Positions 44,041 to 58,902 of a stretch of 64,000 nt of DNA are shown piece by piece. The stretch's first letter is position 1. Each line of letters begins with the position of its first letter. Under the pieces are notes generated by a model. It did no database searches, had not been told where the DNA came from, and worked only from the letters and a program-made list of their open reading frames with translations. The stretch spans positions 8,801,886 through 8,865,885 of the forward strand of contig NC_083651.1 in the NCBI RefSeq assembly GCF_963576545.1, read 5' to 3'. Both the position numbers and the translations under genes were made by a program. The stretch is from Limanda limanda (Eukaryota > Chordata > Actinopteri > Pleuronectiformes > Pleuronectidae).

Positions 44041-46135
44041 AAAAGCTGCTCACAGCGGTGGCATGCACTGACTTTCTTATAGGGGCAGGAGAGAAAATGA
44101 AAAAGGGATCACAGTCTCCTCTCATGCAGTTTCTTCACTCGGCTGCTTAAGTGACTTTTTGTGTGTGTAGGAACAGTGCAAAAGAAGAGATGGCTTTGAG
44201 GAGAGCCAGGGCAAAATCTCATAGCCCCTTCATGTAGAAACTACAGAGTCCAAAAAAGGTGCAGACTTGTTTGAGAGATTTCAGGGAGGCTGTGTTAACG
44301 CAGCCACTAGGAGGCTGTGACAGCAGACTTTTCATCCAGCCTCCAAGATTTTGGCCACACAAGCATGAACACTTCTGCCTTCAGTTGTGTTTCAAGATGA
44401 ATCAAAGCTTGGTCGAGACTTTATGTCCCATTTGTTTTCCTAAAGGTGGTTGTGTTCACTAAAAAGCAATAGTTGCAAAAGTAAAGTGCACTTTTGCTGA
44501 TCACAGGGGGCATTTGGGTATAAAAAGAATCCCGAACAGATGTCGGCAAATCCTGCATGTGTGACGGGTTTCTGAAAAGTGGCACCACAAATACAAATTG
44601 TGTTATTTTTCTCATCCAGTGTCGTTTGCCGTCACCATGACTGCAGCCTGTGTAGCACCAAATAACTTAATTGGCAAATTGATCCAGTGATTGGTGCACA
44701 AACACTTGGCCAAGAGATGCAATGTTGCCACGGAAACCATCCCTGGCTTCATACTATTACAGGGTGCCGACAACTACGGGTGTAACACAAGTGTATTCAT
44801 GCAATTTACACTCAGACGTCTCCTGTTGATTTGATTAACGTAACCAACAGTGCATAAACCGCCTCCTCCCTAAATGACAATATTGTCAGAAAACAACAAA
44901 TCTGATTTCAGCCAAAGTTACACACTGTGATTTTCTTTATATTCGACACATGACCCAATCACCACTGTTACAAGTCTTGTGTAAATTATATTACATTTAA
45001 TTCTGCTTCAATGTTTCAGTACACATGTATCTACGGTGAATGCTCGAGTTTGGCTCTGCATTTTAGCTCCTACTTTACTGTAAGAATAATTATTGTTAGA
45101 GGCTGAAATGTCAAAGAAACCTCAGTGGATTCCAGCTGGGTCGACATGTTCCACCACTTTAGTCTAGTTTATCGTTATATGTAACAGCAGAGTGAGGTTT
45201 GAATGTTTTTTATTTTTGACTGGGTAGATTTATTATATCTTTAAGCAACAGCTCAAATATACAAATAATATAAATCCATACCTCAACCTATTAACATTGG
45301 CCTCTGATCACATTTCTTACCACAGATATGTATCAGGTTTAGATTTTAATAATAAAACTGCTGGTAAAATACCTCATGTTGAAGCTGTTTACAGAAGAAA
45401 CAAGCGTTGGTGCCCTCAGCTTTGGAAAAGACTGATTTCAGGTCGTCGTGTTTTACTGCGTCTGGACTTGTAATAATCTCACAGTTGATAGTTTCGAGGG
45501 ATATTTTGTTAATGTGCTGCTGAGCCTACGCGTCGCTCATAAAATCTAAATGCCCCAGGTTGTATTTCTTTACGACATCAATATTACTTTCAAAACATTT
45601 CTCGTCATCTGCTGGAATCTTCAATAAAGGTTCTTGCACAAATGGGTTTAATTATTTTCCACCATTAGTTAAAGCTACAGTTAACAGCAGCATTCACATA
45701 CGAGTTCTACACCTCAACTGCCCGCGTGTGTGTTTTGCTGAAGCTCTAAACTCCTGTCGTATTGCTCTGGCTGTTCTCAGCTCACTTCACAGTTTTTTTT
45801 TAATCAGGCCCTTGTGCTGCTCATAAACATTTTTCCATCCATGTGACTCCTCTACATTAAGTGCTTTTGTTAATATGCCTCCCTGAATATTAGATGAATT
45901 AACTCTAATGGGTTATTTGTACTGAAATTCTCCTAAAAACCTAGAGATGTCGGTTGATGCTCCACTTAAAGGAAACGTTAAAATTCCCTTTCATCAAATG
46001 AAGTTGGGTTATTACCATAAAAGGTGAATACCTAAATGTCCTCATCATCAGTCCTGTTTCCAACTTAAGAAAGAGCCAATTAAGTTATGCACTGTTTAAA
46101 AACCCTATAAAAGTGCATTAACAGCCTTGTTGTAT

Positions 46136-46227
46136 TTTTCCGGTGTCCAAATCTTCTTCAGTCATCTGAAGAAGAGCAAGTGCATCGTCAGTGAGAACGT
46201 GCAAAGAATCTGTTGAACACCGGAAAA
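46136..46227. repeat. Nested inverted repeat (hairpin)
   Basis: Outer arms TTTTCCGGTGT (46,136-46,146) and ACACCGGAAAA (46,217-46,227) enclose a perfect inner hairpin, TCTTCTTCAG-TCAT-CTGAAGAAGA (46,152-46,175). Confidence 0.88.
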
Positions 46228-49200
46228 GATCTCAGATTTCACTTTTTTCTCCGTTGTGTTTCTTTTTGGAATCCAATATTTAGTTATATAAGCAAAAACC
46301 CGGCCGGTAGTTTAGTTTTTTTGTGTGAATGGCATGTGACCCTGCATCTATTTGTGTCTTTTTTCTAGCGAAAGCCACATTGTCATTTGATGTGTTGATG
46401 TGAGTGTGTGGGAACGAGCTGCTGTATTTGTTGTTCTTTCCTCACCATGCTGTTGTTTTTAGCATATCTGTTCTCTCCTGTTTACATAAGACCCGGCTCT
46501 TTGCTGAGTTGGACCGCTGCTGTTTATGTGAGATCCCAGGATAATACCATTTCTTCTGCGTGTGCTCCCAGGAAAACTGATTTTTATCCCAAAGTTTTTT
46601 CAAATGCAACATCATTCAACCGTGTAACCTTCCCCCTGCACCACTTCCTTCCCTTCGCTATTCAAACTCTGGTGGACGACACCATTTTGACAACAGCTTA
46701 AAGTGTGAGTGTCTGTTGATAGTCACGGCCATGGTCCATTGCAGGTGTAACTGAAATCTGAACTGGGAATAGCATTGCAGCATGGCTGGTTTAATGAGGA
46801 CATGGAGACGGATGTTGAAAGGACAACAGGATGTTACTTTTTCTGTTGGTCTTTGGTTTTACTTCAGTAAACCTGGATTCAGTGATTGAAAGGGTCAAAG
46901 GGCCAAAAGATGTAGAAGAAGTTTCTGGATTTGAACCTGAAAACCTGCTTCGGCTTTTCTGTTTGAGGTTTGCACGTTTTCCTGTGCTGGCCAAGTGTCA
47001 GCTAAGATTGGCTCTAGCACCTGGGGACTGTAAACTGAAAGTTTCTTCTTCCTGTCCCTCCAAAAAACCTTTTTTCTCTGGATGCTACTGTCTTGAGGTG
47101 GACTTTGCAGTGTTGAACTGCAGGGACTGTTATACAGAAAACAAGCAGTGGTTGGTTCGAGTATCAAAGTGAGGAAATGGTGTGAGAACTTGTTGACATT
47201 AAAAGAGCTGCATTGATGGCTGTTAAAACTGTAGGCAAACCTCCACCATTTTTTGATCCCATAGCTTCTTCTGCATTGTCAACACAGCTTTATGTAATGA
47301 TGAGACTTCTTTCACACCTTCAGATTTTTTCCACTTACAGATTTTACTCTTTGGCTCCAACTGTCACTTCCTCAGGTGAAGCCACTGTGGAATCTGTCAA
47401 GTTTTGATGCGACAATAGGCGATAAACAACTTTTTTTCCCTCACATATACAGCAGAAATAGACTCTTATACACTTGCTAACAGCATTGAAATCTCCCTTC
47501 CTACCTTGGTCATAGCAGGAAGTTATGAGCAGCAACATTATTACTTTGCATTTTGCAAAATTGATCCGTCTGCTGCATCCTCCACAAATTCATGGAGCCG
47601 GGAATTTAAGCGGGTCAGTCCTTGCTGGCGGGATTCCAGGGGTAACAGGGTTTTCTGCCCGTCTAATTGAATTGCCTGTTACTTATTATGTGTGTAAATA
47701 CAAAACAGATGTCCACATCACCTCCCCTTCCTTTACCTGTCTTCTTGCAGCCGTCCTGGTCCCGACCTGCTTCGAGACGTGTTTTTAATTTCCCCCTTGA
47801 GACTCGACTCCTCCGCAAAGACTTTTAAACTCCTCCCTCCCCTCCAGGACAAAAGTGCATGTGCTTGAGAGCAATGAGACAGAAGTGCCCCCCAGGAAAA
47901 CGTATCTAAATAAGGATCCAAACATCAGATTTCACACAACAAAGTTCATTGCTGTATCGCCGTCCCCCGTGGCTGTTTTCAAATAGTTTCAGCTGCTTTC
48001 TGATTTGTTTGATTGTCTTTGAGCGCACCCAGAGGCTGAGGATGCTGCTGTTCGGGAGATACGGTTTGATCCAAACATGGACGCAGGGCAGGCCTGAGCA
48101 CTGTTCGGAAACCGCTGCTGACGCATTCCCCTGCGAGTCCAAAGAAACTGCTCAGTACTGCTGAGAGGCATGACTGCTGTAGAATGCTCCTATCACTGGC
48201 CCCTCTGTGCTCTGTTCACACTATGTGTTCTCCTCAGACACCACTTGTGTGTAGATTGTAACAGTGCTTGCTCATTATAATTGTTCCTGGAATCGACAAG
48301 ATCCATTTCTATTAAAAATGCTGTGGGTTGCATAAAAAACAACAACACAGATCTTGTCCTGTAAAACATTTTTTACATTTTAAATTGAACTAGAAACTTG
48401 TGGGCGGTTTTAGCAGCGTTAGAAAAATCAAAGGAAAATTCTTTAATTTTATTCATGTTAGTATTAAAGAAATTGTTAATTGTTTTTTTTCTTTGCTGAG
48501 GTGCAGTCGACAAAAAAATTAATTAAGGCTTCATATTTGACAGTTTAACCATAAATTAAATAAGAAAATAAAGATAAATGCACATCTTTTTGACATTGTT
48601 AATTTCTGTGGAATGGAAGTTTTCATGTCACTGTATATCATCGAACATAAATACTGATTTGTCTGCGAAAAGGCTTGTATCAGCTGATTTATTGTAATCT
48701 TACTGTTCACATCCAGTTAACCTGCAACTGAAGACAGATGTGGTAAATAGCTTCTGAAATGCTCTGAAGAGGAATTTGACCTTTAGATCCTTTTGTGTGT
48801 CCATCAACTCGTTGCATATTTAATAGAGTTCAAACATCCTCTCTGTTTGATGTCTCGCGCATGTTCCTGTTATTACAAGCAGATCATTTGACAGTGAATG
48901 TAAAACTGATGGCTGGTTTCCACTCTCACGTTGTCGTGTTTGCACTGCGGCGAGCGGGGCTACACTTGGCTGTTGGGCTTCGTTGCTTCGTTCCGGCTCA
49001 TCTGACATTCATTAACTTTAATTAGATTGTGTGCTCTGAAGGAATTCAGACTCGTTGTGATTATTATTTGCAGGGGGACTGAAAAAATGATCGTGATCCA
49101 CATCTTATTGGTCCAGCAAAAGCTTGTATTTCATTAAAGTGGTATCGGCTCCTGCTTCCTGGCAAACACATCAGTTTTGTGGTGATTAGTGTAATTGCTG

Positions 49201-49867
49201 GTGTTATGGAAGTATAATGATATTAATCTGAATTATTCTGGGCAAAGGCAGATCTCACTTGCCATTTTGTAATCTCTTCATTATTCATGCAGCTTTTGCG
49301 CCTTGTTAGCTTTTTGTTTTTAACATTTCCCATCATATTGCCCTGACAATAAGGTGTAGCTGCTGTATCTAGAAGCTGTGATAGCCTGGTTTTAAAAGTA
49401 TTGCATCTACTGAAGTAAGATAAGGTGTAATCTTCTCTTCAGCCTGCACTGGGAGCAGCTCAGGCCACCAGAATTATCATCTATACCATAAAAAGTGATG
49501 TTGGCTTTTAATGGGTTTTTGCTTGTGTGCCATATACAGGACATTGCATATTGTAGTGTACATAACCTTTCCTTTCAGCACCTGACATGAAGTCCTGTTC
49601 CTGCTTGTTATTCAGTTGGGTGGGGTTGGAGAAGGTTGTTGACTCTACAGTTCAAGACCTTTGAGAGATGACTATATGTTGCACAGCGAGGGCTCGACTT
49701 CAAACGTGGATAGATGAGACATCATGTGTAGTTGTATTTTGTGTGAATAACATATTTGCTTTGTGCCACATGATGCATAAGGAGGGACTGTCTGAAATAT
49801 ATTCAAATAATGGATTGTTAACTTGATAACCAAATACACGTGATGGTCAGTTTCTGTTTGAAGAGAC

Positions 49868-49898
49868 ACACACACACACACACGGGGGGGGGGGGGGG
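49868..49898 (+). repeat. (CA)n-(G)n tract
   Basis: About 10 CA repeats run directly into a G15 homopolymer. G-runs this long are prone to sequencing and assembly error. Confidence 0.9.
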
Positions 49899-52800
49899 TG
49901 TTTCAGCATAACACTGGAGCACGAGGTAGGGGGGGACCCTCCGATTGCCACTGCCTTAAACCTCACCTGTTCCAATGAGGCTGAAAGGCAGAGAAGCTGG
50001 TGTAATGACCCAGATTTTGATCACACGTCTGAAGGCACAACCCTTCACTCACAGCTCGGAGGTGAACAGTGTGGTTTGATGATGAGGATGAGCTGTGGCA
50101 GAAGTAGGAATGCTACAGGAAAACATGTTGTTTGGTCCATTTTGTAGATGTGGAAAAGTCAGAGAAATTGGGTTCCGCAGCGCTGTCTGAAATGAACTGG
50201 TTTGCCCCCTTTATTTTGATTTGAAATGATACAGCCACATCATACAGACACATCTAAGCTCATCGGTCTATGATCTGGTCACCTCGTGCATCTTTGTGTA
50301 GAAACAGCATCTAGATCCTTGGTTCTCGTCACTGGGAAGCTCGGATGATATTAAAATCTCCTCCATTTCACTTTCCATTTCTCCCCTGGGTATTGTTTTG
50401 GTTTGCCGTCAGACGTGGGAATGTTATTTTCATGTCTCAGCCTGGTTAACTCTGTGCCAATGTGGACGTTTAACATCTCTGCGTGATGACGCTCAGAGTT
50501 ATAATGTCGCCCTGTGGTTAAACTACTTGGATACAGAAATAGGCAGTAAACCGTTTACGCTGAAGGTAAACAATTTACCATTAGGTGACTTGATTTAGAA
50601 AGAGAGCGAGCACTCTAAAACCAAAACATTAAACGGATGTAGAAATTCAAAGTTGTGTCAATAAACGATGAGTAAAGTATTTATGTGAGAACTGGAGCCC
50701 ATGAAACAGTGATGTTTTATTTAAATCCATAGTTTTTATAGAGCAGTGTCAATAATTAACATATGAAAGTGACACATATGGCAACATGCACACTCCTCTT
50801 CTCTTTTTAAGCCCTTTATTTGCTCCACATTGGACCAGGCCTATATCAATGGAGCATAGTACTGAGTGAAACTGTTGTTCTCTACAATTTTAAATACGTT
50901 GGTATGAAAACAAGTTTTGTCACTATTCAGACTGATGAATATTAAGAGCTGTTTAACATTAAAACTGGTGATTCTCACATTATCGTGTTAAGCTGCTTTT
51001 AGACATTTTCCAGAAAACTTTTGGAAAAACTCAAAACCTTGTAAATTCTAATATCTGACTCTCCCCTCTGCGCTCAGTGGGCGGTCGTTGCCTTCTTTGG
51101 ATATATATGACATTTCCCATCTATTACTTTTGCAAAGCATCCAGGTCATAACATAAGATCAACAGCGGAAGGATGCCCACCGTGTCATTTTAGTTTGTTT
51201 TCTAAATCCCGAGAGCGTGCACATGTCGCAACAATGTCGCTCGGCAACCTCTTCTGTACAGTAAATGTCAACAAACCTATTTTTTGACATTTTCATTTTC
51301 TGTTTTAATGGCCCTTCTCAATTGATTTGTTTTTCTCTACACATTCCTAACAGCCCCAGCAGGTTTGTTTTTCCACCCAGTAATGGCTGAGGGCTCGAGC
51401 TCAAGGCAGAAGGCCTGTTTTTCATGTCCGTCAGTGCCCAGCTCAAGCATTTTTAAGTCTCAAGTGTTGTCTGCACGGTTGTGTGGTTCTGAGCTCTGTT
51501 GCTCCGCTGCTTATTTCTAGTTCCACGAGCCTCATGCATTTGCTGCCTTAAAATTAGCCTCTCTTATGTCTGGTCATGTGCGGCGGCCTTTTAATTTCCC
51601 CTTCAGGATTCTCGACATGGGCTCGTTGACGCTGAAGTTAGTTCATCGGCGAGGTTAACAAAGCTCCACCAGTTCTTTGATGTGCTCTGTTCTCAGCAGA
51701 GGAAACCCATTATCTTTTTAAAGAGGTGTCTGCAAATGAATCAGGCTGGAGAAGGATTCACTTCCAAAGAAAAAGTATGCTTATAAAAACACTTTTCTAG
51801 TTCTTATGAAATGTAGCTTTTCTTTTATGGGACTTAGAGATAACACACGCCTCAGGAAATAAAGCAGCTTACTTAACTCTGGATATTCTCCTGATATTCT
51901 CTTGAAACGAGAATGTTGAATGCGAATACAAATATCGCAGGATTAAATAAAGGTGTCACACGTGTAAAAGACACTGACGAATATGCCAACTTGAGCAATG
52001 ACATGACCTGCGGGTAAAGTCAATCCAGCAGGGATTCCTCTGCTGTTTTCACTTCTCCTGGAGTTCTACGGAGTTTATACCAGGAGGCCAGGTGGATGAA
52101 GTCTCACTCGAACATTTGCGTTCACACATTCACCTCCTCTGGAGAAAATAAGGAGGAAATCCAGAGTTCAGTGTCTGAAAGCAGCTTTGGAAAGAAAACA
52201 AGAGTATTGGTGATAAGGGGTGATGGTGGTGACGATTTGTTGTTGACCTCCGCAGCAGGTTTTATACCTTACATCCTTCCTTCTGCGTGCTTTGCCAGCG
52301 CTCGTCTGAACGCTCTGGAGGTCTGTGTTGTTGTGAACGTGTCTGACTGCAGAATCTCTGGCTGCGTTCTTTAAATGTGAAAGACTAAATCTGGAGAATG
52401 TCCGGTATTGTGGTGCCACTTTTCAAACGTCTCTGATCCTAAAGTCAGTGAGTTCTTCCATGTCCTGATCTTCCTCCAAGTTTCAATAAAATCTAAATCC
52501 TGCCATCAGCCAAATGGCAGTGAGCACAAAAAGTTATTGACTGAGACGTATTCACCTGGAAACACACCACGAGGAGTGAGAGGAAAAATGCTTTTTTTGT
52601 ATTTCGGTTGAAATAATCCAGTTTTGTCCTCGCTCAGCTGACTGTGTATCATGCCGTTCATCTGTAAGCATGAGGTTGACCTGGGGCTGCCTCACAAAGC
52701 AGAATAATGAGGTTATCCAACTTACACTGGGCTTAACTCTGGCTTTTTCCATGGAAACTAACACTGCACACCAAACCTTTTTTCTTTGGCAGAACCACTT

Positions 52801-53477
52801 CTTCATTAATCATCTGTCAATAAACAAAACCCGATCCAAAATGCCGCATTCAGATAAAAACTAAATCTCAATCTCCCTGCCTTAATAATGGTGTAAATGT
52901 ACTCTTGCATATTAATTATTAATAATATTGCTGTTGGTTCAGCGCAGCCTCTTGCACTTGTATTTCATCACTGCAGCCCTGTGGAATATTAGACAGCTTT
53001 GTTAATAAAACAATCTTTTTACAGACTGACTGATATGACCGATGTTGATAAATGCACGATGCACTTAAATCTGACGTTGTGCCTTTATCAGGACATCTTT
53101 ATCTTTTTAACACGTGAACGAGAATATGGTATTGATTTCTTTATGGCACCTTTTAAGCTGAGTGTGTTGGCACAGGCTCGGTATTGACTCGGTATTGACT
53201 CTGTGTATTTGCTGTGGTGAGCGACTGTCAGGTAACTAATGGTAATTTTCCTGTGATCAGGGCTCTGCGGCCGCTGCTGACGGCTCCGAGCTAGATATGA
53301 GATAAACAAGCAGCCGTTTTCTTGATGTTTCTCTCATGATCCTTTTTTTATTTATTTATTTCCTCATGAATGAGTCATTGATTGAAACCGGGAGCCGCTT
53401 CCTCCTGAATGTGCTGGAATCTGCGGCTTATGCATGATCTGCAGCACAGAAGCAGTGTGCAGATTATTTTCTCTGGA

Positions 53478-53508
53478 TGATGATGATGATGATTATGATG
53501 ATGATGCC
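53478..53508 (+). repeat. (GAT)n microsatellite
   Basis: An imperfect run of GAT triplets with one GATTAT interruption. Confidence 0.85.
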
Positions 53509-54248
53509 CTTGGAAGTGCAGAGTGAAGGTGAATTTCACACGAATGAGAGTCTGGAATACAAAGAAGCAAACCGAATGATCAACTATGGATAGAGGTCGT
53601 TATTTATTTGTCTTATTGTAAAGTAATTGTGGTATTTGTTTGTAGTTCAGGAAAACTTACACACCCTCTCCACTGTATCTGTTGGTCATAGTTTCTTAGG
53701 TAGCTTGCTTCCCAACGCACCGGGGTCACACCCGCACATTCGTGAGCGAGAAGGTGAATAAAACATTCGCTTCCTGTGGAAAAGCCGATCCAGTTGCGTG
53801 GCTCCGTGTGGAGTTCAACTTTAGTAAACAGGACCCGCGATATTTACTTTGCATTTGCATATTTGTGACCCCGCCTTACGAATCTATTGTAGCCCTTTTT
53901 AAAATGATTGTCTCTCCCTTCTTATTCCATTTGTTCTATCTTTGGCAAGTGACACAATCTATGTATATTAAAACACACACACACTGTGGTGCAGCTGCTG
54001 ATTCTTCTCATCCATGGCCTGATGAGGGTGGGTATGAGTTGTGAAGGGATCCCTAAATGTGGACTGGGACACATGTTAGATTCATGTGTTTCTGTGCTTC
54101 CTCTGCAAGTTTATGCCTCCTAATTAATTGCATTTTGCATATTAATTGTTGTTTATGATATAACCTGTCAGGTTTACATATTGTTATTTTGCTGCTTCAG
54201 TACTTTCCACCAAACTGACTCTAAACTCTGTGTATCTGTCTTGAGATT

Positions 54249-54334
54249 GACTAGCGACCCGTCCAGGGATGGGATTGGCTGTAGCCCCGCTGCAACGCTC
54301 AAGATATAAACTGTACAGAGGATCAATGGATGGT
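54249..54334 (+). mobile_element. Retroelement 3' tail fragment
   Basis: GACTAGCGACCCGTCCAGGG, then TGTAGCCCCGC and ACAGAGGATCAATGGATGG follow the order of a very common fish SINE/LINE tail (CTGGCGACCTGTCCAGGG ... AGAGGATGGATGG). Diverged. Confidence 0.65.
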
Positions 54335-55675
54335 GATTTCTATTCTGAACATACGTCATTCCTTCTGTTACTTTTTTGGGGGGATTTTTTCTTTATCCAA
54401 ATCGAGGGTCTAAGTACAGAGGATGTATTCAGCCATATATATTGTATAGCCCTTTGAGAGACAGTTAAGATCTATGATATTGTATAAATAGACTATTCTG
54501 AACTTGACTAAAATAGTATTTGTTATTCTGTTGCTGCAACTGAAAGCGTAGTTGCCCTGTTTATTATATGGCTCAGCAATGTAGCATTTGGTAACACTCG
54601 GGACATTCAACTTTTCATTTTACTGGCAGGTTCTTAAGTTACACAAGGAGCAAGTCTTCGTAAAATAATTAATTAAAATTGTGCATTCAGATGAGCACAG
54701 TTCCTCAATTTCTGATATAAAACTCATCAAAGTGGGTCAGAAGATCGCTGTGTCCTTGAAAAGTTGGAGTGATGATTTAGGTTTTGAAGCAACTCCTTGC
54801 ACATGCAGACACTGGACGGCTAGGCCGGTCAAATGTACGATTGGTGCTTGCGTTTCCTGTGCTTTTCATCCTACAACACACAAATGTCATATGAAGGCAG
54901 CGTGTTTAAAGTTCCAATGTAATTCTGTGTGTGCAGCCAGATTACGTTGTCCTTTATAATGATACAGCAACTCTGACAAGGCAAATTCTTTTTCACAGTC
55001 GGCACAGAGAGAAAACATGAGAGGGTTTGTTTCGACGTCTCAGCCGTTGTTTGGGACACACGTGACTTAAAGTGTTCTTTGGCTTTTATAATGGAAACGT
55101 CTCCCTGAAACATTGTTTGAATATATACTTTCTTCCATTTTACTATTTCTTCCTGTTGTGTGTTCTTGTCTTGCTGCTGTGCAACCGAATAGCTAAATCT
55201 TTTTTAGCTTTAAGAAGATTCCTGCAGTTCAAGTGGGCAGTGCTGTTTATATTTGCACGTCGGGACAAAGACTAAATGCACAAACTGGCCAGCCTATGAG
55301 TGACCTCATAGAGCAAGAATCCAGTACAAAGTGAAAATGTTGACCTGTAACATTGAGCACTGGTTAAAAATGGCAACAACTAAGTTATGTGTTTTAATGT
55401 AATCCAGCTGGAAACGAGGACGTTATGTGTTGTTGTTTCAGCGCGATGTTGTGTTTTGTGACAAAAACCTAGTGATAAGTGGAGTTCATCTTTCCCTCGG
55501 CCACACAGGGGATGCTTTCCTCTCCCATCTCACAGACGTAGCTCGTAATCAATGAATCAGACGCACTGGAAGAACTGAGTCAGCAGATCTGTGTGAGGGT
55601 CAGAGCTGAGACTGGAACAGGAATCAGATCATAGACTCAACCTCATGAATACAACTCGTATTCCTGTCTGTCACT

Positions 55676-55732
55676 CTGTGTGTGTGTGTGTGTGTGTCTG
55701 TGTCTGTGTGTGTGTGTCTTCGTGTGTGTTTG
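55676..55732 (+). repeat. (TG)n microsatellite
   Basis: An imperfect GT dinucleotide run with TCTG and TTCG interruptions. Confidence 0.9.
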
Positions 55733-58530
55733 GCCTCATGTGTAAAACCATTGGAGTCCATGGTATCCAGGGAAACGGTCCCTGTTTCCTGGCTGGCTGT
55801 TCACCTTCCACCTGGCCATATGCTTCCCGCTGTAACCAGAGCCTGTGATTTGATGCAGCAGATCTCTGCCGTCTCTTCATCTTCATTGCTTCTGTTTTTG
55901 CTGATGGAGCTTCTCTTTGCTGAATGCCTGCATGGAGAGAGGAGTACTTGGCCAAGATGGACATTTGTGGTTAGTTTGGTGTTTATTATGGAATATAATG
56001 TCATAAAGAACTGTTGTAAATACCGTAAATAAAAGCCAGATGAATTCAAGTCCAATATTCACGCTTCTCATCCACACAAGTGATTTAGGTCGTACTGGTA
56101 ATAATCTCTGTCCATATTAACACACCTCAAAATGAATATCACATGACTTGGGTTAAGGGGGGTTGGGATGAACAGGAAGATGATTTTCTATTCAGTTGGT
56201 TTCATTAGTTACAGAAAAAGTGATGAAAAAGAAGCAACAACGGTGAAAAAGTATGAAGACATTTTCCTTTCTTGGACTGACGATGAGGTGGAGCTATGAG
56301 TGAAAGTGACTGATGAGAACCAATCAGGAAGCAGAGGCAGACGACTGCACCATAGTTTCCAAACGTCTCCGTTTCTGCTCGTCCAGACGAGTTTTCACAC
56401 TGAAACCGGGCCAGCTTCTCCACACTTTTTAGTTGCTTGAAAACTTCGAATTTAAAGGGACTGGTGGGTCTTGAACTCTATTTGGTGCCATATAGAGTAT
56501 AATTCTTCATGCAGCACCATGACTGTGGTCGACTTGAATTCGTGTCACATGAAGTAGATGATTACGGTTGGAAAACATTTGAAAATGTCCGTATTAACTT
56601 TTCGAGCCCGTCCCTCCTCATCTCTTCTGTCATTAGCTTTTCTTCTGTCTGTGTCCACCATGAAATGTGTTTTGAAAATGCAGTGCGTGTCTGTGTCTTC
56701 TCAACCTGAAGGACTCTTCTGCACAGCCCTATCATTTTAAATATAGAATCGCTGTATCTATAGAGATTCTTGTAGCATTAAGACTCATTCACAAAGTACT
56801 TAAAGTATTCTAATACCTCCTCATTTCACAGATTGTAGGGATTTCTCGGTGTATCGGTGTAGAGCCTGGATCGGATTGTACCATGTTTGCTTTGCACAAA
56901 GTGTGCTTGCCTGCACAGTTACATAGTGCGGCTCACAGGCTTCCTTTGTCAAGGTGGCACGAAGAGTCCATTGAGCCCATTATGTGCCATTATGCTAATT
57001 TGTGAAAGTAATTCCATTATCATCAGTAATGAATGCATATCTTTTGTCCTGTCTTCAGGTCCTTGATGGATATAGAGTGGAAAATGTGGTGTTTGTCTCT
57101 TACTCACACAAGAGATTCATATTGACAGATGACTCACGATGACATGATGGTGTGACAAATGGTCTCAAGTGCGCTGATAACAGAATTGATCATTCAGCTT
57201 ATATTTACAGATCCGTACTGTACAGTTTGATGTATACTGCGGTTTAGTTCCTCCACCGGTCTCAGAGACAAACATCAACGTCACTTTTCTGCGTGTACAG
57301 AGCAAACCGATTTAGTCTTCTTGGCATCGAACCTCACTCCAGCTCCCACAGACCCCTTCATAGATTTATAGAGGCGCCATTGTGAGCGAGACATAAAAGC
57401 AGCCAGCTCTGGACAGAGAGTGCATGACAGAAGCTAGATATGGGGCAGAATGCCCATCGCCAATTACCCCTCCTGCATGGGGAGCAGAACAATTTGGGGG
57501 CACAAATGTCCCATATGACTACAGGCAATTGTTTTCATTGTGTGGTCAATAAAGAGAAGTGATGCTGAAAATTGTTGATCGCAATATTTCAAAGCCAAAA
57601 AATACAAATTCAATTAACTTATTTCCTCCAAAACCTCAAAGGTGCTCAATTACCCTGAGCAAAGTGGCAAATCCTCACTTTGGAGAAGCAGGAAATGTTC
57701 TGGAGGAATTGATGATCAAAAGTGGTACTGCAATCTAAAAATAGATTTGTTTTTTAATTAGCCATCCGTTTATGTATGCTGCATTCCCTCAAACATAAGT
57801 AGCATTCATATGCTAACCTGTCTTCTGTATTACACAGCGCTGACGATTGTGTCTCAAATCGTATCGTCCCAATGTTGTACAAGGGAAACAAAATGTTGGA
57901 GTGTATTTGTTCCTGAGAGAGGGAAGTGTGTGTGTGTGCGTGTACATCTGTTTGTTCTTTTTATATTTAGAAACGTCTGGTTAGATTGTGCTAAAATTAA
58001 CTCTGAAATTACAGATGGTCCAAATCGGGCGGTGAGGGCCGTCTCTCAGCTCTGAGGTTATCATTATTCTGTGGCTGGTTGTCAAGGAACAGCCTCGGTC
58101 CTCAGATCCTGCTCCAGTGATGCTTCCCACATGTGTTATGACTGTGAGGCGGAGCGGCGAAGTAACACAGGGTGTGATAAGGGCTCAGTCTCTCTCTATA
58201 CCTGGCCTTATATGGATGGAGCTTGAACCTCGGCTGCTTTGTAAACTGAGCTTAATCCAACGGCTCACTGCAGATCGTGGATTAGTTAGAACTCTCATCC
58301 TCCTCCTTCTCTGGTGTTAGACTGTGTCATATTCTGTGAATTTTGGGATGAGAAGTTTAAAGTAGATGTTTAATGTAAAGCTATGGTAGTAGAGCCGAGT
58401 GATTGTATATGAAATGATATATAGAATCAATCAACAGTGGTGCAATTGTTATATACATCAGACACAATTCTTATTAAACAAAACTAATTGTGTTTGTATA
58501 TATATATAGTATATGGAAGGAATTAATCTC

Positions 58531-58827
58531 GATTTAGTTTGACTTTATTCTTAGCATTTCAACTTTTTTTCTTGATGCTTCGACTCATTTCTCAAAAGGC
58601 TAAATTAAAATTTAATTTAATTATGCTAAATGCCTGGCCCTGATATCAACAGAAATTTCAATATCACAGTTTGGAAAAATAATCAATTTTCTCAACAGAA
58701 ACTTGACATTACGTACATGAATAGAATTGGGCAGTTCATGATCTTGATGGAAATCCAATCATTTCCAAATTGGTACCTTTTTAGTTTTACCAGTTTTCAT
58801 CTGATAAAAATGAGAACAATTCACAAG
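58531..58827 (+). repeat. Left arm of a ~295-bp inverted duplication
   Basis: From GATTTAGTTTGACTTTATTC to GAGAACAATTCACAAG this is the reverse complement of 62,930-63,224, with scattered substitutions and a few small indels. No transposase frame lies within the arm. Confidence 0.92.
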
Positions 58828-58902
58828 CCAAGAGATGGTGGCGATGTAATATTTGGATTTAACAGAAAAAACTTTTCACACACACACAACTAATATGTGT
58901 GC

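Noticed and set aside
54681..54959. A 92-aa Cys-rich frame in adcy5 intron 1
   Set aside because: The Cys spacing fits no family I know, it has no signal peptide, and nothing around it suggests a gene.
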